From Tillus elongatus (Eukaryota; Arthropoda; Insecta; Coleoptera; Cleridae), in contig OZ023267.1 in assembly GCA_964006375.1 (NCBI GenBank), positions 24,424,239 to 24,488,238 on the forward strand: a stretch of DNA of 64,000 nt, read 5' to 3'. This document shows positions 44,868 to 57,440 of this stretch, piece by piece (the stretch's first letter is position 1; the number at the start of each line of letters is the position of its first letter). The position numbers and the translations under genes were made by a program. The notes under the pieces were generated by a model. It was not told the DNA's origin. It ran no database searches and saw only the letters and a list, made by a program, of their open reading frames with translations.

Positions 44868-45085
44868 CAAGTGTTATGTGTCAAATGTTAAACTAGTTGT
44901 TTTGTCATAAACCTAACGTAGTATATTTTTGAAAAATATAAGTTAAATACAATGAAAACTGTTACGTGTCAGATGTTAAACTGATCGTTTTCTAATGAAC
45001 CAAAAAAGTTAATTTTTGATAATACATATGAGAAGTGTTATGTGTGAAATGCTAAACTGATTGTAATGAACCTAAAACCGTTTAA
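44868..45085. repeat. Tandem array of about 90-bp units, part 2
   Basis: Units anchored at 44887, 44974 and 45051 (G[T/C]TAAACT), same consensus as 43418-43775. The two parts were one array before the repeat insertion between them. Confidence 0.8.
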
Positions 45086-45329
45086 AAATCATCTATGCAT
45101 TGTCGCACACCAAAATAGAGTTTTTCAGTGTTATCTATCTAAATAAATACCAGACCTAAAATATTAGGCTCGCAACTGAAACATACTATGTGGTTTCTTG
45201 CAATCATATCAGCAAACTTAAGTGGTGAGTCATTGTGATAAGATTCTTTCATATACAGTGCAACATTGAAATCGCTGATCAGGCGAGGATTTGAAATTAG
45301 ATAGTGGATATGTATTATGAGTAAAGTAG

Positions 45330-46480
45330 ACTACACGCATCATGTACTGCAATCAATGCGGTATTATATATTAAAAATCTACCTATATCCGGTTCATGCT
45401 AATCATACCTCGGAATAACGATAGATTCGCACTTAAGATGGGATTTACATGTTTCAAAAACCGTTAAGAAACTCAGGTCGATACTTTACAGATTTAAGGA
45501 ACTCAGTGCGGTTTTATCTTTTCGAGGGGTAAGGATAATTTACCAGGGCTTGGTTGATTCTGTTTTGAGATATGCAATTTTAGCTTGGGGCGCTGCAAAT
45601 AAAGCTGCCATACATCCGTTGGAAGTTATTCACAAGCGGTTTCTGAGGATTATATATGGTAGACCATATCGATATCCCACTGAACAGCTTTATAGGGAGT
45701 CCAATTTCTTTACAATAAGACAACTGTATAGTGAAGCCATTTTGAAGTGGCAGTTTAAAAGGGACAGAACTTTTTCGCAGCATAGCTACGAGACTAGACT
45801 TAGAAGCCAAGACAATATTATGGTTGGAAGGGCAAAGAAAACTATGGGGACTAAGTGCTTTTACTACATTGCACCTCGGTTATTTAATTCATTACCAGCT
45901 GAAATACGAAATGAAAGACGGTATCAGGTTTATAAGAAACAGGTCAGGAGGTGGATTAAGAATGGTGATTATACTTATTTTGAATACTTTGTCGAACAAG
46001 GATCTAGGTATACTGATTGAGCTTCATTTTTGACAGTGTGTGTGAATGTAGAGAAGTGAGGTAGCAAAGAGGGAATGTTTGTAAGATATGGTATATAATG
46101 TAAAGTGGTATATATGGCAGAGGTATGCATATAAAGGTTGAATATACGGGAGATAGTAAGTATGTACGGTGTGTGTGTGTGGGTATGTGTAAGTGTGCGT
46201 GGATAAACAGAAAATAATAAAAAAATGAAGGATTGTATTATTTGCCTCAATAAGTAGAACGGATATAAATTTTCCGTGGCTCCTTTTTGTTTCATTTGAT
46301 TTAGATTTACTTTAAGCTCCGCACACTGTTCCCTCACCCTCAAGTTCATAAAGAATAGAACTTTTGTGAGGTAACATTGCGTTTATTATGCAGATTTAGT
46401 TATACTGATTGTTAAAATAGGAAGACTGTAAAGATGGTGATAATAAACGTTATTATTATTATTAAAAAAAAAAAAAAAGA
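45330..46480 (+). pseudogene. LINE F: 3' end of a reverse transcriptase ORF with TTA-rich tail
   Basis: From about 45412 the frame reads YLGITIDSHLRWDLHVSKTV, then LVDSVLRYAILAWGAANKAA, HKRFLRIIYGRPYRYP and NSLPAEIRNERRYQVYKKQV, to a stop at 46018-46020. This is the conserved thumb and C-terminus of CR1/Jockey-group ORF2. The open run from 45412 is more than 600 nt, so it is fairly young. No RT motif A-C remains. The 3' UTR ends in (TTA)n and an A-run at about 46448-46480. Confidence 0.75.
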
Positions 46481-46539
46481 TCAACTATTATACAACGAAT
46501 TAATTATGTTACCTAAAGTGTTATCAGTGAATTTTCATT

Positions 46540-46646
46540 AAGAAAATTTACTAATAGACAGGTACCGATGGTAAGACTTTCGGAAAATTTCTTCAAATGA
46601 GCGCGAATTAGGGTCTCTGGAATCCATTTCCATGGCCAGTTAAAAT

Positions 46647-46734
<88 letters not shown>

Positions 46735-46736
46735 GT
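46540..46736 (+). repeat. TA-repeat family arm and (TA)n tract 9
   Basis: GAATTTTCATTAAGAAAATT, GAGCGCGAATTAGGGTCTCT and the following TA run (46650-46736) form the usual layout, continuing with GTATCCAACCGATAACTCAA. Confidence 0.8.
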
Positions 46737-47454
46737 ATCCAACCGATAACTCAAAAAATACTTTACTGATTTGTACAAAATTTGTGAATTATCCGTATTT
46801 TGCTAATGGCTTGGATGATTTCTTTGATCAAATCTTAACGGCCAATTTTTCTTAATAAAAAATTAAAAAATATTTAAAAAAACGCAATATCAGGTCTAGT
46901 TTACACAACATTTTATAGATATAGCTGTGTCCAATGTACAATCAACTGAGAATTGTGTAAATTGTCAGCCTTGGACCATTTCTTTCCTAATACCAGGACA
47001 AAGTTTGCGTTCAAAAGCGCTAAATTTTAGCATGCGAATGTATACTATAAATAAAAAGTTTCGGAACGCAGCAAGTGCGTTATAGTAGTGAATTTTTATA
47101 AGAATTGTACACTATTAGTAAGATATACTATTAAAACTAATTCTTTAAATTTAAATGGACCTTGGAGATCGGTTTTAGAGTCCCAGTTACCGATTATTTG
47201 AAAACATTTATATTTTATATGGAGCTAAAAAATTAAAATTTGGTCTTAGATATAATATGTAAGTACTGCAAGTGCCTTAAAAAAAATTGTGTTACAAATT
47301 TCATTTAAGCTACAAAAGCGTTTCAGAAAAAAATATTTACAAAGGGAATGTACCTCTCAAATTATAAATATGGCAGGTATTTTTCCCTATTAATTGCTTA
47401 GATGGTTTTATTTTAGTCAACCCATTCAGTTTTTGCAAACAATAAACAACAAAA

Positions 47455-47780
47455 GTCTGGACGCAGCAAGTGCGCTTTGGTAGTGAATTTTCATAAAAAT
47501 GTTTTTAATATCAGATATGTGTGTTTTTCTTTTAAGAAAGAGGGTATCAAATCTAGTTACCACTATAACAAATAAAGTAGAAACAATGTGCCATGTTTCA
47601 CCAAAATAACTTTATTGCTTGAAAATGTACAAAAATTTCCGAAAGTAATCTTGAAGTGTATCCCAAAAAAATCCGTTTCTTGGTCAACCTTAGAGGTTAA
47701 TAGCAAATTGGGCTATTCAAATTTGAAACATTTAATGAAAATTCGCTACCCTTACGCACTTGCTGCGTCCCGAATTTCTT
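47455..47780. repeat. Palindromic-ended module, copy 4
   Basis: Starts GGACGCAGCAAGTGCGCTTT and ends TACGCACTTGCTGCGTCCCG. A lone left arm also lies at about 47057. Confidence 0.75.
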
Positions 47781-47939
47781 TTCTTACAAACATGCATTAT
47801 ATTTCGATGGAAACTGCAAAAAAGAAAATTTGTATCACCAACGACTTATGCTTTTTAAGATGTAGCTCAAGACACCCTATAATTAATGTATAATTTTTTT
47901 CGTATCTTGTATAATAACGGATATATTGAGCTTTATTGA

Positions 47940-48350
47940 TTTTTTACGAAAATTCGATAAAAATCATATACCATTAAACGATAAACTCTATAGCTAAGAC
48001 CACTGCCAAAGCATCAGAGAAAGGGTCTATTTGAAATGAATTTTCTGGAAACATTTTAGTAAAATGAAGAACAATGACGGTTAAAGCTAAGACTTCAGGC
48101 TTTGTAAAATATATTTCTTGAGACGTTTTCTTTCCATAGCTCGTATTAGTTTCAGGTTCTTTGCGTAAATGCTGCTAATTTTGACATTTTAAATCGCGAC
48201 TTTGACGTTTTGAGGAAAACCCCAATTTATTTTTCTTTAAATGCCCATAACGTTTTTGTCTTTCAACCTAAAGAGCTAAATTTTGGTAGGTAATTTACCT
48301 ATAATGACATAAACTTACGAACCAAATTTGGCTGCCCTTGCTTTGTTATT
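47940..48350 (-). repeat. TA-repeat family, body segment (- orientation)
   Basis: CAGAGAAAGGGTCTATTTGA, GAACAATGACGGTTAAAGCT and TAAATCGCGACTTTGACGTT match the other bodies. Confidence 0.65.
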
Positions 48351-48353
48351 TCC

Positions 48354-48354
<1 letters not shown>

Positions 48355-48443
<89 letters not shown>
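48355..48443. repeat. (TA)n microsatellite, tract 10
   Basis: About 89 bp of TA, followed by the arm TGACTCCTGATATATGTTCT in - orientation. Confidence 0.95.
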
Positions 48444-48447
<4 letters not shown>

Positions 48448-48559
48448 ATAAACATAATATAAAAATTGAAACTGACTCCTGATATATGTTCTAAAGGGCC
48501 TAAATAACGCTCATTTGAAGAAATTTTTCCAAAATTCAAAAGTCAGCATCTCCTCATTA

Positions 48560-49120
48560 GTGATTTTTTCCACCTTCACTCATTAAATGTAGTAATAATA
48601 AAAAATGTAAGAGAAAATAGTTTTATCAAAACCAACTCCATCAACATTCCAACATGATTCATTTCAAACAAGAACTCGTTGCATAAAAATATTAACATCT
48701 TAAGCATTTCTATCTTACCCACTTAACTATCATTAATTTAATTAGTGATGTTTTGATATTGGTTCTCTCGCATCAGAAATCGTTAATCATAAAAAAATAT
48801 GGCGAACCTAGCAGACACATAGAAGTTATTAGCGATTCTAATGTTTTATTCAATACACAAAAATAACTGTACTGATTTACTATATTTGAAAGTCTCTATT
48901 TTATAAGTAATTTAAATTCTATCCATCTGACTTTGTTTTATAAAGTAAATATTTTACAGTTTTATGAGACGAAAGCAGTGGTTCTATAAAGTAATTAATT
49001 GCGTAGTACTTTGCCATACAAAGCATTTAAAAACATTTAAATAGATTATTTGTGCAAATCCTTATAGAAATCATAATAGTAAGTTTTTCATAAAATTTAT
49101 GAGAACGATCCTAGTAAGAT
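48560..49120. other. No gene recognised
   Basis: AT-rich; a lone TACGCAGCAAGTGC arm at 49125 is the only repeat trace next to it. Confidence 0.35.
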
Positions 49121-49193
49121 GTCTATACGCAGCAAGTGCACCGAATTTTGTGTTTAAACGCCTAATATTTTATGTTTATTTTTATTTTTAAAG

Positions 49194-49400
49194 CATTTTT
49201 TGATCAAAACGACATAACGTAGTAACATATATTTATTTGTGGTTGTCGTATAAATTGATTGATTTTTTTTCTGTCTGAGGATTCTCTTAAGCAGCGAAAC
49301 CGGTTACAGAAAAGAAAACCAACATTCGTGAAGCCATTCAATTTTGATACGTTGTAAAATCTCTGTAAATGAATCATCTGTACCAAATTAAATCAAAATA
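49194..49400 (+). mobile_element. PLE-3 tail with hammerhead-like motif
   Basis: The upstream part TTTTTTGATCAAAACGACAT matches the tail inside the hAT (14630). The motif at 49271-49309 is CTGT, CTGAGGA, a 14-nt segment in which stem II is poorly formed, GAA, ACCGGT, U, ACAG. Stem I extends to eight pairs (TTTTCTGT with ACAGAAAA). Confidence 0.5.
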
Positions 49401-49722
49401 ACTTGGTTATTTTCAGAGAAACAATTTTTTCATAAATGTGTTTTTTTTCCGTAAAAAACTGGTCCCACTGAACTGGCTGAAAACTCATCCAAGCTATTAA
49501 CAAAGGGGATATACCTCCTAAGTTGTATCATCATTAGCTTGTGATTTTTTGAGTCAGGAAGATCAGCACATTAGCAAACAACATATTTAAATTTCTAAAA
49601 TATAACTTTTACTATTCAACTGTGGCTTATAAAATTTGGCATGAACATTTTTTACGATCTATGGAACTTTAATATTTGCGTGGATAATCAAATTTTCAAG
49701 AACAATTAACGTATGGGTTGGA

Positions 49723-50212
49723 GCCATTAAGTGCTGGGTCAGAAACGAACACAAGGTGCACTGGGCAGACTGTCCACGGCTCAGACATGGGAAGTCAATA
49801 ATTGACGAACACAGTTCAAAGAGAGCTGTGCCACTGCTAAATCTTAGCAGAGGGCAGCTCAGAAACATATCAGGTCTCTTGACGGGACACATGGCCGTCA
49901 AGAAACACCTGCATAAGATGGGGCGGTTCGAGGGGGACCTCGCATGCAAACTCTGAGGCGAGGGGGAGGAATCAGCCCAGCACATTTTGTGCGAGTGTAA
50001 AGCTCTGGACCGCAAAAGACAACTGATCTATGGTCAGTCTAGACCAGAGACAGAGCAATATAAAACTTCACCCTACCAATCACTGTGCAGACTAGTTTAA
50101 GGCACAGTGATTTTGGAATGGGTGGAGTAAAAAGACTAAGGGCATGCACAATAAGCCAAACGTGGCAGGGCTACCGGGGCGGCAAAGTCGCGGACGAGCC
50201 CTGAGGGGAAAA
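49723..50212 (+). pseudogene. LINE B copy 5: zinc-knuckle end with 10-bp TSD
   Basis: + strand: IKCWVRNEHKVHWADCPRLR, LLNLSRGQLRNISGLLTGHM, then a stop replacing the first knuckle Cys region (ACKL-stop), EESAQHILCECKALDRKRQL in frame, and VILEWVE-stop. The 3' UTR ends in a short A-run. ATGGGTTGGA lies at 49713-49722 and 50213-50222. Two in-frame stops; otherwise well preserved. Confidence 0.9.
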
Positions 50213-50816
50213 ATGGGTTGGAATCCTCGAATATTATTTCATAAGTCCATTCTTCTCAACGGTGAAAGTTATCGTTCGTTTGTCTGTTTTACTCAGAAAG
50301 TACCGGTTTTAGTTATTAGATGGGAAATGTGGTTTATGCATGATAGTAAACCGGAATATTGTTTCAGCATTCAAGTTCAATAATTCTTAAACGAAACTTT
50401 CAACAATCGTTGGATCGGTCGGGGAGAACCTTAGCCCTGGTTGCCCAGGTCACTAGATCTTAACAGTTTGAAATATTTCCTTTGACGACATCTGAGGACT
50501 TTAATTTACTGGACACCTATTCCAAGTCAACAATAACTCGGAAATCGGATAATAGACTCATCCCAGATGATTCTAAAACACTCCAGGAATATACAAGAGT
50601 GCCCCACCTTATGTGTATGTGTGTGTCTGTGTGCCTATATTTATGTCCCAGCAACAGACCTCTATCACTCCTAGCGGTGAAGTGGCAACATAATATAAAA
50701 ATACTGATATTAATGTCGATTCCATGGGTTTCGGGATAGCTCAGTTGAATTGTGACCTTGGTGTCGTTTAAAAATACTTTCTTTCTCCTGTTTAATAGAA
50801 GATTGGCATAAATAAT

Positions 50817-50844
50817 ACCCGGGTAACGCCGGGTAATCAGCTAG
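50817..50844 (+). mobile_element. Helitron 3' end
   Basis: The hairpin ACCCGG-GTAACG-CCGGGT (50817-50834) is followed after six bases by CTAG (50841-50844) and then T. This is the classic insect Helitron terminus: GC-rich hairpin, CTRR end, insertion before T. Sequence at about 50255-50840 (AACGGTGAAAGTTATCGTTC onwards) probably belongs to the same element; the 5' TC end was not located and no Rep/helicase is present. Confidence 0.8.
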
Positions 50845-51700
50845 TATCAACAAAGGTCATCATCGAGGGTTGACACGCCTAGTTTTCAGTTTTCTTGTTT
50901 AACCCTTAATAAAAGTTCCTCATATTTTTGGTTTTATTTTTCGAAATGTCTTGGAAATATACAATTAGGATCTTTGCATGGGTTGGAAGGAGCATAGGAT
51001 AGGTGTAGTGTTAGTACCTAGTATAATATCTGTTTGTCTTAACTTTACAACATGGTTTGCAGATATTGCAACGGACAATTAAACTGGAGGATAGTGTTCT
51101 AACCAAAATAACGCAACTGTTAAAATAACCTAGTGAGATGAACCAGAAGTAGCTTTACTTGTGTAAAATGTTACTTTGTTGTTTTGTTGATCATGATGCA
51201 TGTGGCCTTCTGCCATCAGCACATTTTTCCAATTTGGTTAGCCATAAAGAATTTCTAGTTAGATTATCTATATTTACTATATATACCGCAATATAGGATC
51301 ACCCTCTGTAGGTATGTATTACATGTATTGCTTATTTATTAAAATGTGACTTAAAAAATTTGTTTCAGTTAAGCTTCCAAGAAACAAGACAGAATATCAT
51401 TTTCGTCAACGTCGAGTCTTTACTTGGTTAATTTATAAAATGTCATGTCTGAGTTGACGAGCTTTAATAATACAAAAGAAAAAATTTATATAGAAAGGCT
51501 TATTATGTTGCCTTTTGTATGTGCGATTTTGGAATTTGGTTTACACAATAATTAATAAAACTCATTTGACAGATTTCGTGCTCTTAAAAAATGAGAATAT
51601 TGACATAAAGCTGAGGTGAGACATTAATGCATGTTTACTCTTAGATCAGACTGGAAAAAGATAATATTTAAGCTAAAGCTCTAATAATTAGATAGTTGTT
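50845..51700. other. No gene recognised
   Basis: AT-rich with no ORF or repeat that I can name. Confidence 0.35.
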
Positions 51701-51707
51701 TCTAACT

Positions 51708-51958
51708 AACTGAAGGTTGGAACCTGCGATGAGCACTGATAAGTACACTTGGAGAAACCCAAATCACCACAACACATGTTTTAAAGCCCTACCTTTAGAA
51801 CTTTCCTCGTCTGATGATGCTGACTTTGCTAGTGAAACGATCGTCAGGTCTCTAAAGGATGAGTTTCACCAACAAAGTTAGTGTCATCAGACGATGAAAA
51901 GTTTTAAAAGTAGGTTTTAAAAGATATTTTGTGGTGATTTGGGCTTCTCCAAGTGTAG
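51708..51958. mobile_element. PLE-2-type palindrome with two opposed hammerhead-like motifs
   Basis: About 250 bp whose left half is the reverse complement of its right half (AGTACACTTGGAGAAACCC versus GGGCTTCTCCAAGTGTAGT). The + motif at 51807-51850 has CCT...AGG, CTGATGA, an extra T, a six-position stem II, GAA, ACGATCGT and C; an outer helix CCTTTAGA/TCTAAAGG encloses it. The - motif at 51892-51861 has CTGATGA, an extra C, stem II ACTAAC/GTTGGT and GAAAC. No coding capacity. Confidence 0.65.
51807..51850 (+). ncRNA. Hammerhead-like motif, best preserved of the palindrome family
   Basis: CTGATGA at 51813-51819, extra T, stem II GCTGAC/GCTAGT with one mismatch, GAA at 51836-51838, ACGATCGT at 51839-51846, C at 51847. 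Three extra bases (CGT) separate the CCT of stem I from the box. The CUGANGA, GAA and U-H core is intact. Confidence 0.5.
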
Positions 51959-52590
51959 TAATTTTAAGCCATATTTCACTACTGCAGAAATTCGTAAGAA
52001 AATTCAAAGAAACGGTTAGTTAATCAAAATGAGCTCTAGCATAAATGTCTAAATTATTGGAAGATAACCAGTTTAGAAACACATGCAGGGCTAAATAATA
52101 TCAAAAATGTATAATTTTATTCATTAATTGTTGCTGCCCTTACTTGGTGAAGCCGTTCCATACTAATATTGAAGTAGATACTTCTTATCTGGCTTCACAA
52201 TAGACAATGTGCATGTTTTTTTTCTTATCTGATAGACATCCCACAAAGATGATTTTTAATATTTTTTTCATTTCACATACTACAACAATAACGAGGCAAA
52301 AAAATATTTGAAAATGCGAATTTCATAATTGATTTCAAACACCACTATTTATTTTGCCGGCATAATCTGTGACGTCACTGGGCGGTAATGTCACAATGAC
52401 AATGAGCTTGCTTCTCTGTGTTTACATCACCACGATATTAAGAAACAGGTCACGGTACTTATCATACCATAGGGCAAATGTAAACACCTCATTTATTCAC
52501 TGTCCAAGTACGTCACGACCAATAACAGAACTTCGCGGTCACATGATAATAATTCGAAATTTTTTGGTTATAAAGTATTTTTCTGTCTAC
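51959..52590. other. No gene recognised
   Basis: AT-rich; short ORFs only. Confidence 0.35.
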
Positions 52591-52592
52591 TA

Positions 52593-53891
52593 ACGGGTGG
52601 GCCATTTAAGATTTGGAATTTGAATCTGCTATAAAAAAAACTAACGAATATTTTTCCAAAGTTATGAGTTTATTAGAAAGACTGAACCTTTCCATTTAGG
52701 AATGGGAGACAACATCATTCAAATGACTGCCACGGCTAGCGTTACAATACCCCATTCCATCAGTCCAATTTTTCAGTACACTTTAGATTGTTTGGGCCTC
52801 TATTTCGTCAATGGCAACTTCGATTTAATGTTTCAAGTCGCCAATCGTCTCTGGATGGTTAGCGTAACACTTGTCCTTAACGGCTCCCCACAAAAGAAGG
52901 TCCAACGGAGTCAAGTCGCAGCTTCGATGTGGCCAATTGACGTCAGCATTGCGGATAATTATGCGATTTTCGAAAACAGTGCGCAAAACATCGATTGTTA
53001 CGTTGGCTGTGTGGCATGTTGCGCCGTCCTGTTGAAACCAAATGTCGTCTATGTCATACTCTTCAATTTTGGAAAACACAAAGTCTCTTAGCGTGGCGCG
53101 GTAGCGATCGCCATTCACCGTAACGGCGTTTCCTTGCTCATTTTCAAAGAAAAATGGCCCAATAATACCGTCAGACCAAAATCCGCACCAGACAGTCGAT
53201 CTTTGTGGATGCATTGGTTCCTCCACGATGACTTGTGGATTTTCTGAGCCCCAGATATGACAATTTTGCTTATTGACGTATCCTCCGAGGTGGAAATGAG
53301 CTTCATCTGAAGAGATGATTTTTCGGTAAAAATGCTCATCTTCGATCAAGCGGTCTTCGGCTCATTGAGCAAACTGAAAACGCATCGGATGGTCATGCGG
53401 CTTCAGCTCTTGCACTAATTGAACTTTGTACGCATTCATACCGAGATATTTATGCAACATTCTCCTCAAAGAAGTGCGTGAAATGTTCAATTCTTGAGAA
53501 CGATGACGAGTTGATGTTGATGGTTGTTCACGCACATTCTGAGCAACAGCAGCGATGTTTTCGGTTGAGCACACTGTACGAGTACGTACACGGGTTGTTT
53601 TATCCAACAACGATTCAGTTTCATGAACTCGCTTCACAAATTGATCCACAAACTGCGTTTTTGGCACATCCTTTTTGTCATTTTTTTTTGTAAATTTTTT
53701 ACAGTTTGAGTAGAAGACTTACCACTTTAAAATAAGGTTTTAATATTTCCCAACTTTGTTCAAGCGAAAAGCGACCCATTTCATAAATGTCAACATAAAA
53801 CTAACTTTCTGTTACATCGGAAATGTCATCAAACCTTCCAACCTCAAAATAACCTATAGTTCCAATTACAAACGTTAGATGGCCCATCCTT
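52593..53891 (-). mobile_element. Mariner-like transposon with short TIRs and TA flanks
   Basis: Left end ACGGGTGGGCCATTTAA and inverted right end AAGGATGGGCCATCTAA match at most positions, with TA at 52591-52592 and 53892-53893. The 1.3-kb unit is filled by one transposase on the - strand. Confidence 0.85.
52696..53779 (-). pseudogene. DDD transposase (mariner-like, about DD41D), nearly full length
   Basis: Starts MGRFSLEQSWEILKPYF at 53779, then one frameshift into SGKSSTQTVKNLQKK and KKDVPKTQFVDQFVKRVHET; a second helix-turn-helix LNISRTSLRRMLHKYL; FAQ-stop-AEDRL (TGA at about 53362 where Trp is expected); then the catalytic domain: SSDEAHFHLGGYVNKQNCHI (first Asp), VWCGFWSDGIIGPFFF, WFQQDGATCHTA (second Asp) and CDLTPLDLLLWG (third Asp, about 41 residues after the second). 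It ends GSHLNDVVSHS with TAA at 52696. All three acidic residues are kept; one frameshift and one nonsense change are the main lesions, so it died recently. Confidence 0.85.
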
Positions 53892-54004
53892 TACATATGT
53901 TTTTGGGTATTTTCATGCATGTAATAATGTTATATGTATGAAAAAATATTAGGTTAAATTAGTTTTACTTAAATTCATGTAATGGAAAATCTATGCAAAT
54001 TGTC

Positions 54005-54165
54005 TATTGCTTGTTTTCTTTTCTGTAACGGATTTAGCGCTTTTACGACATCGCCAGTCAGGAGAACAAATGGCGAAACCAGTCACAGGGAAGAAAACAA
54101 GCAATTGTAGAGCGAGAGAAGCAGTCTCTATATCTATCTTTAATATAATTTTATTTCGCACCGTT
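54005..54165. mobile_element. PLE-3-type palindromic tail, degenerate hammerhead-like motif
   Basis: Outer arms GCTTGTTTTCTTTTCTGT and ACAGGGAAGAAAACAAGC pair with one mismatch. Inside, GTCAGGAGAACAAATGGCG AAACC keeps the GCGAAACC part but the CTGANGA box is broken. The downstream flank (GAGAAGCAGTCTCTATATCT) matches the tails at 12.2 and 14.8 kb. Confidence 0.5.
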
Positions 54166-54179
54166 TGCTGACACAACTG

Positions 54180-55285
54180 AATTGACATTTTAATACTAAA
54201 AATGACGAACCTGAAGGCTTGAATACAAAGACGGCATTGTCAAAACAAACATTTTAATTTATGACCTAACCAGCGTTTGTCATTATAAAGATGAATCATG
54301 ATCCTCTGGTCTGTTACGGGGTCTTATTTGATTAGAAAATTAATTATTATGTTAAATAAAGCCATTGAAAATCAATCAGTGTCATTTTTTAGCATTCCAA
54401 TAAGAGATTTTTGAAATGTCAAGTACAGAAAATGGCTTTTTTGACCTCGGAGTTTTATATCAATCAAGACTAACCTTGTAACAGTTTGGCACCTTCAAGG
54501 AACAAGTGTAATTTGGCATTTTATTAACCTCATCTAGATATTAGATTAATTAATTACCTTATTTAATCCAAATCAAGAGATTTATTTCACATTTAACTTC
54601 CATTTTTGTAATTTTCTTGCGTTTTATTAAATAAATATCGCGGCCAATCAATGACAAAGGAAAAACAAAATGGCTAGTTAATTTTCACATCGAATAAGGT
54701 AAAGTTTGTATTGCACCCACACAGATAATCTGATAAAATGATTCAAGAACATATGGTACACATTCTTCATGTTTCATTTTTTGTACCAGATGGGCGTATG
54801 TTTTTATGAGCACTGAAAAGTGTTTTTTGTTTACAGAAAGCAATAACATTAAAAAATCCCCTAGACAGATAGTATGATTCAGTGACTACTCACCTTTGTG
54901 ATTTAAAAGGCACTGCGTATTGGTGATATCACTTTAAACATAAGGCTGCAAAAAGGCACTGGCACTGTATGGTGATGTACACTTCACATGAGAGGGCAGT
55001 TAGTTTTTCTTCTATTTGGATTTGCGTTTAGCGTCACTGGAAAGAGCGCGACGACGGAAACGAACACTTGCTATAGAGTAGCGTCGATCCCACAAGTGTC
55101 TGCGGACAGTGCTTTAACATTGTGCTGCTGATTCTGTTGTTATTGCTAATGGTGCCCCCTACACGTACCATCATATTTGTTGATTGCGCAAGTAAAACAC
55201 ATCAAATATTAACTTACAGTTCGCTTTATAGGGTGGGCTACTATGTTAAAAGTACTGGAAAATGTTTGTTTTGGAACTGTTTAAT
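54180..55285. other. No gene recognised
   Basis: AT-rich with one GC-richer patch at 55010-55110; no family resemblance. Confidence 0.35.
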
Positions 55286-55289
55286 CTAT

Positions 55290-55366
55290 AAGAAAAGTGA
55301 AACCTGTAATAAGCGCTGATAAGAGACTTTGGAGAATCCAATTTGCCACAATTTTAGATGTTAAGA
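55290..55366. repeat. Half copy of the PLE-2-type palindrome
   Basis: AAAGTGAAACCTGTAATAAG, then GCTGATAAGAGACTTTGGAG and TTTGCCACAATTTTAGATG follow the left arm of the palindromes at 55.6 and 58.7 kb but stop before the hammerhead part. Confidence 0.6.
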
Positions 55367-55596
55367 TCTTTTTGGTAACAATACTTGGCTTGAACATAAA
55401 ACGAATTAAATTAAACTAAATGATAAAAGTCTTGACGCAGCAAGTGCGTTATGGTAGGGAATTTTCAAAGAAATGATCTGGCACTTAATTAAATGCTTAT
55501 AACTTTTTCTCATGTAACAAAAAGATCTAAATTTTGGTATGTAGTTTACTTTTTATAACGTAAACCTACGTACCAAATTTGGTTACCACAGCTTTA

Positions 55597-55808
55597 CTAA
55601 GTGAAGAATGGAACCTGTGATGAGCACTGATGAGTATACTTGGAGAGCCGAAATCACCACAACACATCTTTTAAAGACCAGACGATCGTTTCACTCACAA
55701 AGTTAGGGTCATCAAAGAATGAAAATTTTTTCATCATTGTTAGCGAAACGATCGTCAAGTCTTTAAAAGATGTGTTGTGGTAATTTTGGTTCCCCAAGTG
55801 TACTTACT
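55597..55808. mobile_element. PLE-2-type palindrome inserted in a TA-repeat body
   Basis: Left arm CTAAGTGAAGAATGGAACC to the right arm ending CCCAAGTGTACTTA. The host repeat phrase CCACAGCTTT precedes it and ACTATAGCTTTG follows, an imperfect 8-9 bp target duplication. The - motif (TTGATGA, C, CCTAAC/GTGAGT) and the + motif (GTTAGCGAAACGATCGTC without the CTGATGA box) are both degenerate. Confidence 0.6.
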
Positions 55809-55930
55809 ATAGCTTTGTTATTTTTGGATTTACAATTCTTTTCTAGAAGAAAACCTAAAATTTTTCCGGAAAACCTAAAAAGGTACCTGCCAAATTTCAT
55901 CAAATTTGGCTAATTATTTTTTGAGCTATC

Positions 55931-55932
<2 letters not shown>

Positions 55933-56018
<86 letters not shown>
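55933..56018. repeat. (TA)n microsatellite, tract 11
   Basis: About 86 bp of TA followed by CAGGGTAGTTCAAATTCG, a MITE-like start. Confidence 0.95.
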
Positions 56019-56021
<3 letters not shown>

Positions 56022-56271
56022 GGTAGTTCAAATTCGAGCCTCACCATTGGGATCTTTTAAACCGTAAGAGATACGAGGATGGTTAAAATGGGTTTCGATG
56101 CTGATCTATTATCTGAAAGAAAATTTGAGGTGACGTTTTTAGTTCTTAGCGAATTTTCATTAAGAAAAATTTATTAATAGAGAGGTCACGATGAAAAGCT
56201 TTAAAAAACATTTCTTGAGATGAGCGCGAATTTGGGTCCCTAGCAACCAAAACCAAGCTCCGTTAAATTTT

Positions 56272-57440
<1,169 letters not shown>

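Noticed and set aside
43418..45085. CRISPR-like repeat array
   Set aside because: Repeats are about 90 bp head-to-tail without unique spacers, in a eukaryotic context; it is a tandem satellite.
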